This document shows, piece after piece, positions 17,432-26,150 of a DNA stretch of 64,000 nt (the first letter of the stretch is position 1; every line of letters starts with the position of its first letter). A program made the position numbers and the translations under genes. The stretch is from Enhygromyxa salina (lineage in GTDB: Bacteria; Myxococcota_A; Polyangia; Nannocystales; Nannocystaceae): NCBI RefSeq assembly GCF_000737335.2, contig NZ_JMCC02000033.1, forward strand, positions 1-64,000. The letters run 5' to 3'. The notes beneath the pieces are model-generated. The model worked only from the letters and a program-made list of their open reading frames with translations. It made no database searches and had not been told where the DNA came from.

Positions 17432-19399
17432 ATGCGCGCCCATGGCTTGACTCGTTCGCTCTCGATCTTGGCGCTGTTGCTCACCCCGCTCGTAGCCGGG
17501 GGCCTGAGCTACGTGAGCCCGAGCGCGGCAAGGGCTGGTCCCGGCTCCGACCCAGGCGAGGAGACGCGCGGGCAGATCAACGGGGTGATCAAGCACGCCG
17601 AGACCGGCGCCCCGATCGAATTCGCGCTGGTCGTGTTGACCTGCGACTGCTTCACCGGCTCGCGCGAGGCCATGACCAACGCCCGCGGCATCTACAGCTT
17701 TGGCGCGCTACCGGCGGGGCGCTACACGGTCCGCGCGTTCGCGGGAACGGGCGGGATCACCAAGATCATCGAGCTGCCAGTAGGCGCGAAGTTCCGCGCG
17801 AATTTCAGCCTCGACCCCGAGCCCGAACGAGTCGTGCAGATCGTGGTCAAGGCGCCGCCGGTGGCCTCGACCGCCGCGGCAGCCATGACGATCAGCATGG
17901 AGGAGGCCAAGCAGCTGCCGGTCGGGGTCCGGAGCAGCCGTGACTTCACCGCGGTCGTCGACCTCTCACCGACCGCGAGCCGCGACGTCTCGGGGATCAC
18001 CGGGGCCGAGACCTACGGCGAGATCCAAGAGCGCGGCTTCACGAAGGCCGCGCACAGCTCGACCTTCTCGATCGACGTTGACACCGCCTCGTACAGCAAC
18101 GTCCGCCGGTTCCTGCGCGACGCTGCCCGGCCGCCCGCCGACGCGGTCCGGGTCGAGGAATTGATCAACTACTTCAGCTACGACTACCCCGCACCCAACA
18201 CCACGGGGGCGCCGTTCTCGGTGACGACGGAGGTCGCAGACTGCCCGTGGAACCCCAAAGCGCGGCTGCTGCACATTGGCCTGCAGGGTCGCGAGATCCC
18301 AGCGGGCAAGCTCCCGCCCCGCAACCTGGTGTTCTTGCTCGACGTCTCTGGTTCGATGAGTTCGGCCGACAAGCTGCCGCTGTTGCAGCGCGCCATGAAG
18401 CTCATGGTCTCGACGCTCACGCGCCACGACCACGTGTCGATCGTCGTCTACGCGGGCGCCTCGGGGGTCGTGTTGCCGCCGACCTCGGGCGCCGACCAAG
18501 CCGTGATCATGGCGGCCCTCGACCGGCTCCACGCTGGCGGCTCGACCAACGGCGGCGCTGGGATCGAGCGGGCCTACGCGCTGGCCCGCGAGCGCTTCGA
18601 CCCCAAGGCGATCAACCGGGTGATCCTCGCGACGGACGGCGACTTCAACGTGGGCGACGTCAGCCAGGCCCAGCTGCAGGCGCTGATCGAAGCGGAGCGC
18701 GAGTCGGGGGTGTTCTTGTCCGTGCTCGGGCTCGGGACCGGCAACTTGAAGGACCAGACCATGGAGATGCTGGCCGACAAGGGCAACGGCAACTACGCGT
18801 ACATCGACACGATCCACGAGGCCCGCAAGGTGCTGGTCGAGCAGGCCGGCGCCACGCTGGTGACGATCGCCAAGGACGTCAAGATTCAGGTCGAGTTCGA
18901 CCCCGCGCAGGTCAAATCCTACCGGCTGATCGGCTACGAGAATCGGGCGCTCGCGGCCAAGGACTTCGACGACGATCACAAAGATGCCGGGGAGATCGGC
19001 GCGGGCCACTCGGTCACGGCGCTCTACGAATTCGTCCCGGCGGATCCCAAGCCGGACGCCAGGACCAAGCGTCAGCGCAAGCGGGACGCAGCCCAGGCGC
19101 CCCAGCCCATGGCCGAGCTGCGCCTGCGCTTCAAGGCCCCCGACGCCAAGCACAGCCAGCTGTCGAGCTTTGCCGTCGTCGACGCCGGGACCACGCTCGC
19201 GGCCAGCTCCAACGACTTTCGGTTCAGCGCTGCAGTCGCCGAATTCGGCATGTTGCTGCGCGACTCGAAGCACCGGGGGCGGGCGAGCTGGGCCGGTGTG
19301 ACGTCGTTGGCAGCGGGCGCGCTCGGGAACGATCCCGGGCACTATCGCCACGAGTTCCTGGACCTGGTCGCGCTGGCCCAGGCCCTGCCCAAACCATGA
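17432..19399 (+). CDS. YfbK-like VWA protein with N-terminal carboxypeptidase-regulatory-like domain
   Basis: A 655-aa exported protein. A signal peptide (LSILALLLTPLVAGG) is followed by a Cna-B/carboxypeptidase-regulatory-like domain (GQINGVIKHAETGAPIEF). Next comes a segment resembling the TonB-receptor plug start (VGVRSSRDFTAVVDLSP). The core matches the YfbK family: TFSIDVDTASYSNVRRFL, then a VWA domain with the metal site NLVFLLDVSGSMSS and ATDGDFNVG, and a C-terminal DUF3520-like region. YfbK-type proteins are envelope proteins of unclear function. An in-frame GTG at 17411 is an alternative start. It follows the kinase gene by 44 bp, so the two may be co-transcribed. Confidence 0.85.
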   Translation: MRAHGLTRSLSILALLLTPLVAGGLSYVSPSAARAGPGSDPGEETRGQINGVIKHAETGAPIEFALVVLTCDCFTGSREAMTNARGIYSFGALPAGRYTVRAFAGTGGITKIIELPVGAKFRANFSLDPEPERVVQIVVKAPPVASTAAAAMTISMEEAKQLPVGVRSSRDFTAVVDLSPTASRDVSGITGAETYGEIQERGFTKAAHSSTFSIDVDTASYSNVRRFLRDAARPPADAVRVEELINYFSYDYPAPNTTGAPFSVTTEVADCPWNPKARLLHIGLQGREIPAGKLPPRNLVFLLDVSGSMSSADKLPLLQRAMKLMVSTLTRHDHVSIVVYAGASGVVLPPTSGADQAVIMAALDRLHAGGSTNGGAGIERAYALARERFDPKAINRVILATDGDFNVGDVSQAQLQALIEAERESGVFLSVLGLGTGNLKDQTMEMLADKGNGNYAYIDTIHEARKVLVEQAGATLVTIAKDVKIQVEFDPAQVKSYRLIGYENRALAAKDFDDDHKDAGEIGAGHSVTALYEFVPADPKPDARTKRQRKRDAAQAPQPMAELRLRFKAPDAKHSQLSSFAVVDAGTTLAASSNDFRFSAAVAEFGMLLRDSKHRGRASWAGVTSLAAGALGNDPGHYRHEFLDLVALAQALPKP

Positions 19400-19410
19400 G
19401 CGCGGGTGTG

Positions 19411-19416
19411 TAGACT
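19411..19416 (+). promoter_or_regulatory. Putative -10 box of maf
   Basis: TAGACT, 9 nt before the ATG at 19426, identical to the hexamer upstream of the gene at 1761. No -35 match is evident. Confidence 0.35.
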
Positions 19417-19425
19417 GGCTCGCCC

Positions 19426-20019
19426 ATGACCGACACCAACCTCGTGCTCGCAAGCACCTCGCGCTGGCGGGCCGAGCTGCTCGCTCGACTCGAGCTGCCG
19501 TTCACCTGCGCGGCGCCGCGCTTCGACGAGCGCGGTGAGGATCACCGGTTCGCGCAGCTTGGCCCCCAGGCGTTTGCGCTGCACCTCGCGCGCGGCAAGG
19601 CGCAGAGCTTGGCAGCCGACCACGACGCGTGGATCTTGGCGGCGGATCAGCTCGCCGTGCTCGACGAACCTGGCGGCCCGCAGCTGCTCCACAAGCCAGG
19701 GACGAGCGCCCGGGCGGTCGAGCAGCTGATGCGCCTGCGGGGGCGCACGCACCAGCTGGTGACCGCCGTCGTGCTGACCCGCGGGGCGGTCGAACATCAC
19801 GAGATCGATCAGCAACACCTGACCATGCGAGCGTTCTCGCTGGTCGAGGCGCAGGACTATGTGACCAAGCATCAGCCGCTCGACAGCGTTGGCGCGTACC
19901 ACATCGAGGACGCCGGGATCCGGCTGTTCGAGCGGATCGAAGGCGGCGACTTCACCAGCATCATGGGGCTCCCGCTGCTCGTGGTGTGCCGATTGTTGCG
20001 CCTCGCGGAGGTCCTTTAG
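19426..20019 (+). CDS. maf: Maf-family nucleoside triphosphate pyrophosphatase
   Basis: A 197-aa Maf/HAM1-fold enzyme. The N-terminal LVLASTSRWRAELLARL is the phosphate-binding signature. AWILAADQLAVLD has the metal-binding Asp followed by Q, and YHIEDAGIRLFERIEGGDF, then SIMGLPLLVV closes the active site. Maf proteins hydrolyse non-canonical or modified nucleotides such as dTTP/UTP or 7-methyl-GTP. The AADQ motif and overall pattern sit closer to the YceF (7-methyl-GTP) branch, but the subtype is uncertain. Its 3' end faces the cyclo-ligase gene 40 bp away. Confidence 0.88.
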   Translation: MTDTNLVLASTSRWRAELLARLELPFTCAAPRFDERGEDHRFAQLGPQAFALHLARGKAQSLAADHDAWILAADQLAVLDEPGGPQLLHKPGTSARAVEQLMRLRGRTHQLVTAVVLTRGAVEHHEIDQQHLTMRAFSLVEAQDYVTKHQPLDSVGAYHIEDAGIRLFERIEGGDFTSIMGLPLLVVCRLLRLAEVL

Positions 20020-20059
20020 GACCTTGGGGGGGACCGCGTCCGTGGGTCGCGGGGGCGGG

Positions 20060-20689
20060 TCAGGCTGCGCTCGGTGAGGCGGGGTTGGGCGCGCGGATCC
20101 TGAGCACTTGGCGCTCGGTGAGGACCATCGACATCGGCACGTCGTGGAGCGCTCGCGGCAGCTCGCTGACCACCTGGATCTCGAAGCTCAGGCCGATCGC
20201 GTACACCGGATACTTGGCCAAGAAGCGATCGACGTAGCCGCTCCCGTGGCCCAACCGGACGCCGCTGCGATCGAAGGCCGGACCCAAGATGATCGCCGTG
20301 TCGATCCGCGCCATGATCTCGTCGTCGTCGAGCTGCGGGGAGGTCCGCGCCGGTTGCTGCAACCCGAAGCGCAGCTGGTGTAGCTCGCAGGGCCAGGCGT
20401 GGGCGTGCAGCTGGCGATCCTTGGGGTCGGCCCGGGGCAGGTAGATCTGCTTGCCGGCGTCGGCGAGGGCTTGGATCAGCGGTCGGGTCTCGGGCTCGTC
20501 GCCAAACGACAGGCACGCCAACACGCCACGCGCGGCCCGAAGTTCGGGCAGCGCGAGCGCGCGCCGGAGCATCTGTGCTTCGGCGCGCACGCGTTGGTAC
20601 TGGGGGATCGCTGCGGCGTGCTTGGCCATCAAGCTGCGCAGTCGCTGTTTTTGGGCCGTGGTCTTCGATGCGGAGGCGGTGGTCGTCAT
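20060..20689 (-). CDS. 5-formyltetrahydrofolate cyclo-ligase
   Basis: A 209-aa enzyme converting 5-formyl-THF to 5,10-methenyl-THF with ATP. Typical blocks are RVRAEAQMLRRALALPEL near the N-terminus, ADAGKQIYLPRADPK, and the hallmark ILGPAFDRSGVRLGHGSGYVD, then RFLAKYPVYAIGLSFEIQ. ATG 20689 overlaps the stop of hmp (ATGA, 4 nt), so its translation depends on the nitric-oxide-inducible hmp transcript. That pairing of folate repair with NO detoxification is unusual. Confidence 0.9.
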   Translation of the reverse strand: MTTTASASKTTAQKQRLRSLMAKHAAAIPQYQRVRAEAQMLRRALALPELRAARGVLACLSFGDEPETRPLIQALADAGKQIYLPRADPKDRQLHAHAWPCELHQLRFGLQQPARTSPQLDDDEIMARIDTAIILGPAFDRSGVRLGHGSGYVDRFLAKYPVYAIGLSFEIQVVSELPRALHDVPMSMVLTERQVLRIRAPNPASPSAA

Positions 20690-21918
20690 GATTCCGTGAG
20701 GGGCCGCGCGGGGCCGAAGAACTCGAAGTGTCGCCGGGCGCGGGGGACCGCGAGGCGTTCGAGCGCCGCGTCGACTGACACCATGAATCCGTCGGGCCCG
20801 CAGGTCCAGCACTCGATCTCGGCGCGTTCGACCGGGTCGGCGGGCAGCAGCGAGGTGAGCCGCGCGTGATCGAGCAGGCCCACGTGATCGTAGTCGACCC
20901 CAAGGCGCTCGGTGGCCGCCGGCTGCTCATGAATTCGCACGTAGCGAAATCCCGGCGCGACGTTGGCGAGCTCGCGCAGATCGGCCTCGAGCGGGCGAGA
21001 CGAGCGGTCGAGCGCCGCGTGGACGAACAACAGCGGACGCGCAGGTTTCGCCGCGACGCTGGCGGCGGCCATGCTGAACAAGGGCGTGACCCCCACGCCG
21101 CCCGCGAGCAACACGATCGCGTGATCGCCGGCCGTCGGATCGAGCGTGAAGCAGCCGCAGGGCATGGTCAGGTTGAGCTTCGCGCCAAGCTCGAGAGCCT
21201 GCGTCAGGCGATTCGAGACGACCCCCGGCTCGTGCTGATCCCTGGCGGGCTCGGCCTTGATCACGAACCGCCAGCTGTCGCCGCCCGGCGCCTGCGTGAT
21301 GCTGTACTGGCGCAGCGCGAGCGAGTCGGCGCCCGGCAGCGCAACGGACACGTGCTGCCCGGGCGCGAACGTAGGCAGGCGCTGGCGGTCGACTGGGCTG
21401 ACCCGCAGCGAGGTGATCATGGGCGTCAGCGCGCGGCGCTCGACCACCTCGAATTCGCGCAGGCCCGTCCACCCGCCCGGGGCGACGCGTTGCTGCTCGT
21501 ACACGCCTCGCTCGGCGGCGATGCAGACGTCGGCCAGCTCACCGTAGGCAGCCGCCCACGTGTCCATGAGCTCGGGCGTGGCGGCGTCGCCAAGCACCTC
21601 GGCGATCGCCGCGAGCAGGTGGCCACCCACGACGTCGTACTGGATCGGTTGTACCTGCACGGCGACGTGCTTGTGAACGATGACCGCGAGCGCGTCGTGC
21701 AGGACCTCGAGCTCGTCGAGGTGCTCGGCGTAGGCCACGATCGCCCCCGCCAGCGCGCCCTGCTGACCGTCGGGGTGCATGTGCGCGGGGTTGAACATGC
21801 GCGCGACCTCCGGGTTGGCGGCGAACATGCGCCGGTACATTGCCTGCGTGATTGGGATGGCCTGTTCGCGCAGGGTGGGGAGGGAAGCGCGGATGAGCTC
21901 GATCTGAGTGGGGAGCAT
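20686..21918 (-). CDS. hmp: Flavohemoglobin, nitric oxide dioxygenase
   Basis: A 410-aa cytoplasmic protein that oxidises NO to nitrate using O2, NADPH, FAD and heme. The globin domain (1-140) begins MLPTQIELIRASLPTLREQA and has the proximal His in VIVHKHVAVQVQPIQYDVVG. The FAD domain has LRQYSITQAP, and the NAD domain has VLLAGGVGVTPLFSMA and CWTCGPDGFM. Full length. ATG 21918 matches the Hmp N-terminus precisely. Transcribed divergently from norR, from a clear sigma-54 promoter, and followed by the cyclo-ligase with a 4-nt overlap. Confidence 0.95.
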   Translation of the reverse strand: MLPTQIELIRASLPTLREQAIPITQAMYRRMFAANPEVARMFNPAHMHPDGQQGALAGAIVAYAEHLDELEVLHDALAVIVHKHVAVQVQPIQYDVVGGHLLAAIAEVLGDAATPELMDTWAAAYGELADVCIAAERGVYEQQRVAPGGWTGLREFEVVERRALTPMITSLRVSPVDRQRLPTFAPGQHVSVALPGADSLALRQYSITQAPGGDSWRFVIKAEPARDQHEPGVVSNRLTQALELGAKLNLTMPCGCFTLDPTAGDHAIVLLAGGVGVTPLFSMAAASVAAKPARPLLFVHAALDRSSRPLEADLRELANVAPGFRYVRIHEQPAATERLGVDYDHVGLLDHARLTSLLPADPVERAEIECWTCGPDGFMVSVDAALERLAVPRARRHFEFFGPARPLTES

Positions 21919-21932
21919 TGCGCGGCTCAAAC

Positions 21933-21947
21933 GCAAGCGTCGTGCCA
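21933..21947 (-). promoter_or_regulatory. Sigma-54 promoter of hmp
   Basis: Read on the minus strand the sequence is TGGCACG-ACGC-TTGC, a full match to the -24/-12 consensus TGGCACG-N4-TTGC. The GC of the -12 box (21933-21934) places transcription initiation near 21921-21922, only a few bases before the hmp ATG at 21918. Confidence 0.88.
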
Positions 21948-22010
21948 CCGCTAATTCTAGGCGTCCGGTCGATCTAGCGGCGATGCCTGGGGTCGCTGCG
22001 AGCGAGCGTG

Positions 22011-22047
22011 GTCGTTTGGACGCCGACGGTGTTGTCAATGGGACAAC
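22011..22047. promoter_or_regulatory. Two NorR-type enhancer sites
   Basis: Site 1 (22031-22047) is GTTGTC-AATGG-GACAAC, a perfect 6-bp inverted repeat. Site 2 (22011-22021) is GTC-GTTTG-GAC. Both contain GT-N7-AC, the core recognised by E. coli NorR. Their centres are 23 bp apart (two helical turns) and about 95-120 bp upstream of the predicted hmp start, the usual enhancer position for a sigma-54 activator. They also lie just upstream of norR, so autoregulation is possible. Confidence 0.8.
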
Positions 22048-22096
22048 GGCCGCACTTCTGGCGCTTGCCGTTCGCGAGCCCTGCTCTTAGGTAGGC

Positions 22097-23584
22097 ATGG
22101 TGCGCCGGACCTTTGCTCGAAACCTGCTCGCCGCTGCCCGCTGCTTCGAGGGTGAGCGCGCTCCGGGCCCCGCGGTGGTCGGGCGCGTGCTCGGGCTCCT
22201 GCGGGATGCCACGGGCGCCGACGCGGTCGCGCTGCTGACCGGTGAGGGTCAGGCGCTGCGCGTGAGCGGGGCCACCGGCCTGCTCGGGCGCGCGCGTGGG
22301 CTTCGGCTCGAGGTCGACGCGCACCCCCGGCTGAGCGCGCTGGTCGACGCCTCGTCGCCGCTGGTGTTTGCGCCCGACGATCCGCGCCCGGATCCCTGGG
22401 ACGGCTTCTTGCTGGTGGATCCCAAGGCCAAGGTTCACGCCTGCGCTGGCGCTGCGCTGCGTGGGACCGACGCGCGTTCGTGCGGGGTGGTCACGCTCGA
22501 CGCCGCGTCACCGCAGGCGTTCGGCGGCGAGATCGTCGGGGAGTTGGCTAGCTTCGCCGCGCTGCTCGAGCTGGCGATCGACATGGATCAGCCTGCTCTC
22601 GCGCCGCGCACCCGCGCGTCCACGCGCGAGCTCATTGGCCACAGCCCCGCAATGCAGAAGCTGCGCCGCGAGATCGAGCTGGTCGCGCCAAGCAATTTGC
22701 CCGTGTTGATCGAAGGGGAGACCGGGGTTGGCAAGGAGCTGGTCGCAGAGGCGATCCACGCCGCGTCGACGCGCGCCGCGGGTCCCTTGGTGCGGGTCAA
22801 TTGTGCGGCGCTGCCAGAGTCGCTGGCCGAGAGCGAGCTGTTTGGTCACCGTCGCGGCGCGTTCACGGGGGCGGTCACAAACTACCGGGGAGCGTTCGCG
22901 CGGGCCGACGGCGGCACGCTGCTGCTCGACGAGTTTGGCGAGCTCGAGCCGCGCCTGCAGGCCAAGATGTTGCGCGTGCTGCAAGACGGCGAGCTCGCGG
23001 TGCTCGGTGAAGAGCGGACCCAACGGGTCGACGTGCGGGTGATCGCGGCGAGCAATCAGGACCTCTCGCAGGCCGTCGCCGCGGGTCGGTTTCGGGCGGA
23101 TCTGTGGTACCGCGTCGCTGGCTACCGCGTTCGGGTTCCGGCTCTGCGCGAGCGCGAGCGCGACATCCTGATGCTCGCCGGATACTTCCTGGATCAAGCT
23201 GGCGCCGGCCTGGGTCTGCTCGAGGCCAAGCTCTCGCCCGCCGCACAGCGCTGCGTGGTCGAGTACCCGTGGCCTGGCAACGTGCGCGAGCTCGAGCACC
23301 GGGTCGCCCGCGCGTGTCTGCGCGTCGCCGCTCGCTCACCGGTGCTGCCCGCCGTCGTTGGCCCTGAAGACCTCGAGCTCGAGCGCGACGAGGCTGCGCG
23401 ACCTCACCTGGCCGTGCTCGACGAGCTCCCCGCCAACGGCCTCGCCGCGGCCGTCGAAGATCTGCGCCGGGCCTTGATCGAGCGAGCGGTCGCGCTGTCG
23501 AACGGAAACTGGGCCGAGGCCGCGCGCCGGCTCCAGATCGATCGCAGCAACCTCCACCGCATGGCCCGCCGCCTCGACATGTGA
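22097..23584 (+). CDS. norR: NorR-like sigma-54-dependent transcription activator
   Basis: A 495-aa regulator. The N-terminal region (about 1-165) is GAF-like, the domain that binds NO through a non-heme iron in NorR. The AAA+ domain (about 180-410) has Walker A GETGVGKE, the sigma-54-contact loop GAFTGA, Walker B GGTLLLDEFGEL and sensor YPWPGNVRELEHR. The C-terminal Fis-type helix-turn-helix is ALSNGNWAEAARRLQIDRSN. Divergent from hmp with two NorR-type sites between them, which makes the nitric-oxide assignment much firmer than the domain order alone would. Confidence 0.9.
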   Translation: MVRRTFARNLLAAARCFEGERAPGPAVVGRVLGLLRDATGADAVALLTGEGQALRVSGATGLLGRARGLRLEVDAHPRLSALVDASSPLVFAPDDPRPDPWDGFLLVDPKAKVHACAGAALRGTDARSCGVVTLDAASPQAFGGEIVGELASFAALLELAIDMDQPALAPRTRASTRELIGHSPAMQKLRREIELVAPSNLPVLIEGETGVGKELVAEAIHAASTRAAGPLVRVNCAALPESLAESELFGHRRGAFTGAVTNYRGAFARADGGTLLLDEFGELEPRLQAKMLRVLQDGELAVLGEERTQRVDVRVIAASNQDLSQAVAAGRFRADLWYRVAGYRVRVPALRERERDILMLAGYFLDQAGAGLGLLEAKLSPAAQRCVVEYPWPGNVRELEHRVARACLRVAARSPVLPAVVGPEDLELERDEAARPHLAVLDELPANGLAAAVEDLRRALIERAVALSNGNWAEAARRLQIDRSNLHRMARRLDM

Positions 23585-23614
23585 GCGGGCAGCGCGTGTG
23601 CTACCTAGCTCTAC

Positions 23615-25078
23615 GTGTTGCGCTCGCGATCGTCGGTGTTCGTGCTCCTCCTGTGTTGTAGCGCGCTGCTGAGCGGTTGCTGGAACCGCGAGGCCGTGTG
23701 GGAGGCGACGGACGCCCATCGCTCGTCGGTCGTGCGCCCAGGCGAGAGTGAGGCCGATCGCCTGTACCGGCACGGCCGCGATTGCATGGACACGATCGAG
23801 CGTGATGACTGCGCGATCGACTACTTCGAGCAGCTGATCGAGCTTGGGCCCGACCGCCGCGAGCTGATCGGCGACGCGACGTTTCGACTCGTCGAGCTGT
23901 ACCGCCGCCACGACAAGGCCGAGTCCGCCACCTTGCTGCTGCGCAAGTTCTGGGAGCTCGGCATGGGTCGGATCAGCGCTGGGGTCGTGCCGCACAGCAC
24001 CCGGTTCGCGCCCGAGACCGTGACCACGCTGTTCATGGTCGACGTCGAGCGGCTCGAGCAAAGCGGGCTGCACCGCGCGCTCCCGCAGGACGCGAAGGAC
24101 ATGATGTTCACCTGCGATCAGGCCCTGCGCGAGCGGCTGGGCGAGCAGGCCAAGGCCCGACGCGAGGCCAAAGAGCAGGCCAAGCTCGCGACGATGACCG
24201 AGAAAGAGCGCGAGGACTACCAAAGGCGGCGCAAGCAGCTTCGGTTTGGACGCGGCGATGACAAGTCCAAGGGCAAGTCCAAGCCCAAGGAGATCGAGAC
24301 CGTGTACTCGGCCGGTGGCTTTTGCAAGCTCGCGGCCGCGCTCGGGCTCGCAGATCCCCGCGACTTCGAAAAATTTCTAGGCGCCAGCAACCACGCGGAT
24401 CAACGGGTTTCGCTGGCGATCATGCGGATCGACGAGCTCGAGGCCAAGCTCGCCGCCGCGGCCGAGGCCGGCCACATCGTCGCCGAGCCGATGCCACAGA
24501 TCGAAGGCCGGGACCTCGCCGCCATGACCCAGGGCATGCGCGACAAGCTGCGGGTCTGGACCCTGAGCGACTTCGAGTACGACGGCGCGCCCGTCCAGCT
24601 GCTGACCCTCGACCGCGGCGAGCTGACGATGGCGCCCAAGGCGATGATTCAAGGTCTGCTGCAGGCCCGCGCGCACGACCAGGATCGCCTGCACCCCAAG
24701 CTGCAAGAGCTGCTTGGCCAGGTCCCGCCCGAGGTCACCTTCGTGTCGCTGATCACCCCAGAGGCGACCGCAGCGTTCTTGGCCGAGATGGGCACGATGG
24801 GTCGGCTGCTGCCAAACCCCGCCGGCCTCATGATCGCGGCGGTCGTCTATGACTACGCCGGGCTGTTCGTGCGCGTGCCGACCGAGGACTCGGTCAAGGC
24901 CTGGGTGCTGCTCTCGCTCGCCCGCAAGTTGATCGTCAACGAAGACGAAGCCGCGCGCGCGGGCGAAGAGGACTTCATGGGCAACTTGGATATCTCGCAG
25001 ACGCGCGACGGCAAGGCGCTGCTGATGACCAACATCCTGACCTCCGGCGCGGTGACGAACATGTTCTTGGGAGGTTGA
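23615..25078 (+). CDS. Large lipoprotein of unknown function
   Basis: A 487-aa lipoprotein (GTG start; LLCCSALLSGC lipobox, Cys about 22). Residues about 45-130 contain helical TPR-like segments (DDCAIDYFEQLIELGPDRRE). A charged Lys/Arg-rich linker follows (about 185-225). The C-terminal half looks like a folded mixed domain with FKFL-free, regular hydrophobic spacing and the segment VYDYAGLFVRVPTEDSVKAW. No family is recognised. It starts 30 bp after norR and could be read from the same transcript, but nothing else ties it to NO metabolism. Convergent with the response regulator gene, 22 bp between stops. Confidence 0.7.
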   Translation: MLRSRSSVFVLLLCCSALLSGCWNREAVWEATDAHRSSVVRPGESEADRLYRHGRDCMDTIERDDCAIDYFEQLIELGPDRRELIGDATFRLVELYRRHDKAESATLLLRKFWELGMGRISAGVVPHSTRFAPETVTTLFMVDVERLEQSGLHRALPQDAKDMMFTCDQALRERLGEQAKARREAKEQAKLATMTEKEREDYQRRRKQLRFGRGDDKSKGKSKPKEIETVYSAGGFCKLAAALGLADPRDFEKFLGASNHADQRVSLAIMRIDELEAKLAAAAEAGHIVAEPMPQIEGRDLAAMTQGMRDKLRVWTLSDFEYDGAPVQLLTLDRGELTMAPKAMIQGLLQARAHDQDRLHPKLQELLGQVPPEVTFVSLITPEATAAFLAEMGTMGRLLPNPAGLMIAAVVYDYAGLFVRVPTEDSVKAWVLLSLARKLIVNEDEAARAGEEDFMGNLDISQTRDGKALLMTNILTSGAVTNMFLGG

Positions 25079-25100
25079 CCGGACCGGAGGCCCGACCCAG

Positions 25101-25973
25101 CTACGAGCGCAGCTTCACGAGCAGCTCGCCGTGCGCGGCCATCGAGTCGGCGTCGTAGGTGATCGAGTCGCCGGGCACCTGCAGGCAGTAGCTGCCGTGG
25201 CCGTCGTTGCGGATCCAGCGATCCCAGAACCCGGGGACTTGCTCTTCTAGATCTTTGCGCAGGCGATTGAGCGCCTGGCGTGTGCCGCTTTGGATCTCTG
25301 GCACGTCGAGCAGCGACAGGTGTTGCCCTGGCGCTCGCTTGGCGTGCACGGCCAGCCGGCCAAACAGGCGAAACCGCTGCTCGGACAACAGCAGCTCTTT
25401 GCCGTTGATCTCGAGGTTGCAGCGGCGGCGGTCGTAGGTGCCGATCAGGTGGATCGCTGGTGGACCTTGCTCGGCCCCGGCCTCGCGGGTGGCACCGCCC
25501 GGTCCGCGCTCGCGGGCGACGGACCCTGGCACATCGGCGACGGCCTCGTAGCGCTCCTCGCTGCGGCGCGCGAGCAGCTGCTTGATCGCGGCCTCCGGTG
25601 ACTCTTTGCCGCCGTCGAAGGGCTTCTTGATGAAGTCGTCCGCGCCCTCACGCAGCGCGCGACGGCAGTACTCGTGGTCGTCGCCGTGGGCGGTCATCAC
25701 GATCACGCCGGGCCGGCGCGCGTCGGGTAGCGAGACGATCCGCTCGAGCAAGGTGAAGCCAATCTCGAGCCGCGGCAGCCGACCCTCGCGCAGCGGGATC
25801 TTGAGATCCAGCAGCACGTAGTCGAACATCGTGTCCTCGAGCAGGGCCAGGGCGTTCTCCTGCGAGCTGGCCGAGCTGACCTCGTGGCCTAGAGACTCGA
25901 TGGTCTCTTTGATGAGATCGAGCAACGTTGGATCGTCCTCGACGACGAGCGCTACCTGCTTGGTTCGGGCCAT
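25101..25973 (-). CDS. Response regulator with C-terminal winged-helix-like domain
   Basis: A 290-aa protein. The receiver has ALVVEDDPTLLDLI (acidic pair), the acceptor Asp in FDYVLLDLKIPL, VIVMTAHGDDHE and the Lys of DDFIKKPFDGG. The receiver has an extra loop after the acceptor (REGRLPRLEIGF). A basic linker leads to about 110 residues (NLEINGKELLLSEQRFRLFG, then ALNRLRKDLEEQVPGFWDRW) that resemble an OmpR-type winged helix. The start is ATG 25973, with TATACT 7 nt upstream. The kinase at 26151-27392, same strand, is the obvious partner. Confidence 0.83.
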   Translation of the reverse strand: MARTKQVALVVEDDPTLLDLIKETIESLGHEVSSASSQENALALLEDTMFDYVLLDLKIPLREGRLPRLEIGFTLLERIVSLPDARRPGVIVMTAHGDDHEYCRRALREGADDFIKKPFDGGKESPEAAIKQLLARRSEERYEAVADVPGSVARERGPGGATREAGAEQGPPAIHLIGTYDRRRCNLEINGKELLLSEQRFRLFGRLAVHAKRAPGQHLSLLDVPEIQSGTRQALNRLRKDLEEQVPGFWDRWIRNDGHGSYCLQVPGDSITYDADSMAAHGELLVKLRS

Positions 25974-25980
25974 TGGGCAC

Positions 25981-25986
25981 AGTATA
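25981..25986 (-). promoter_or_regulatory. -10 box of the response regulator gene
   Basis: TATACT on the minus strand, 7 nt before ATG 25973. One of the best hexamers in the window and consistent with a leaderless message. It shows that the regulator can be transcribed independently of the upstream kinase. Confidence 0.5.
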
Positions 25987-26150
25987 GGGGCCTCGCGAGA
26001 TCCCGATGATCTGGCTTGGATCGTGGCGCGGGTGGGATCGCAGATCCGGGTAGATCTGGCGTGTGTGGCCGAAAACGGGAGATTTGCGTGATCACCGAGT
26101 GCGCCGCGGACTTCCCGCAAAGTGGTCTTTTGGCCAGGTGCCGGCCGAGC

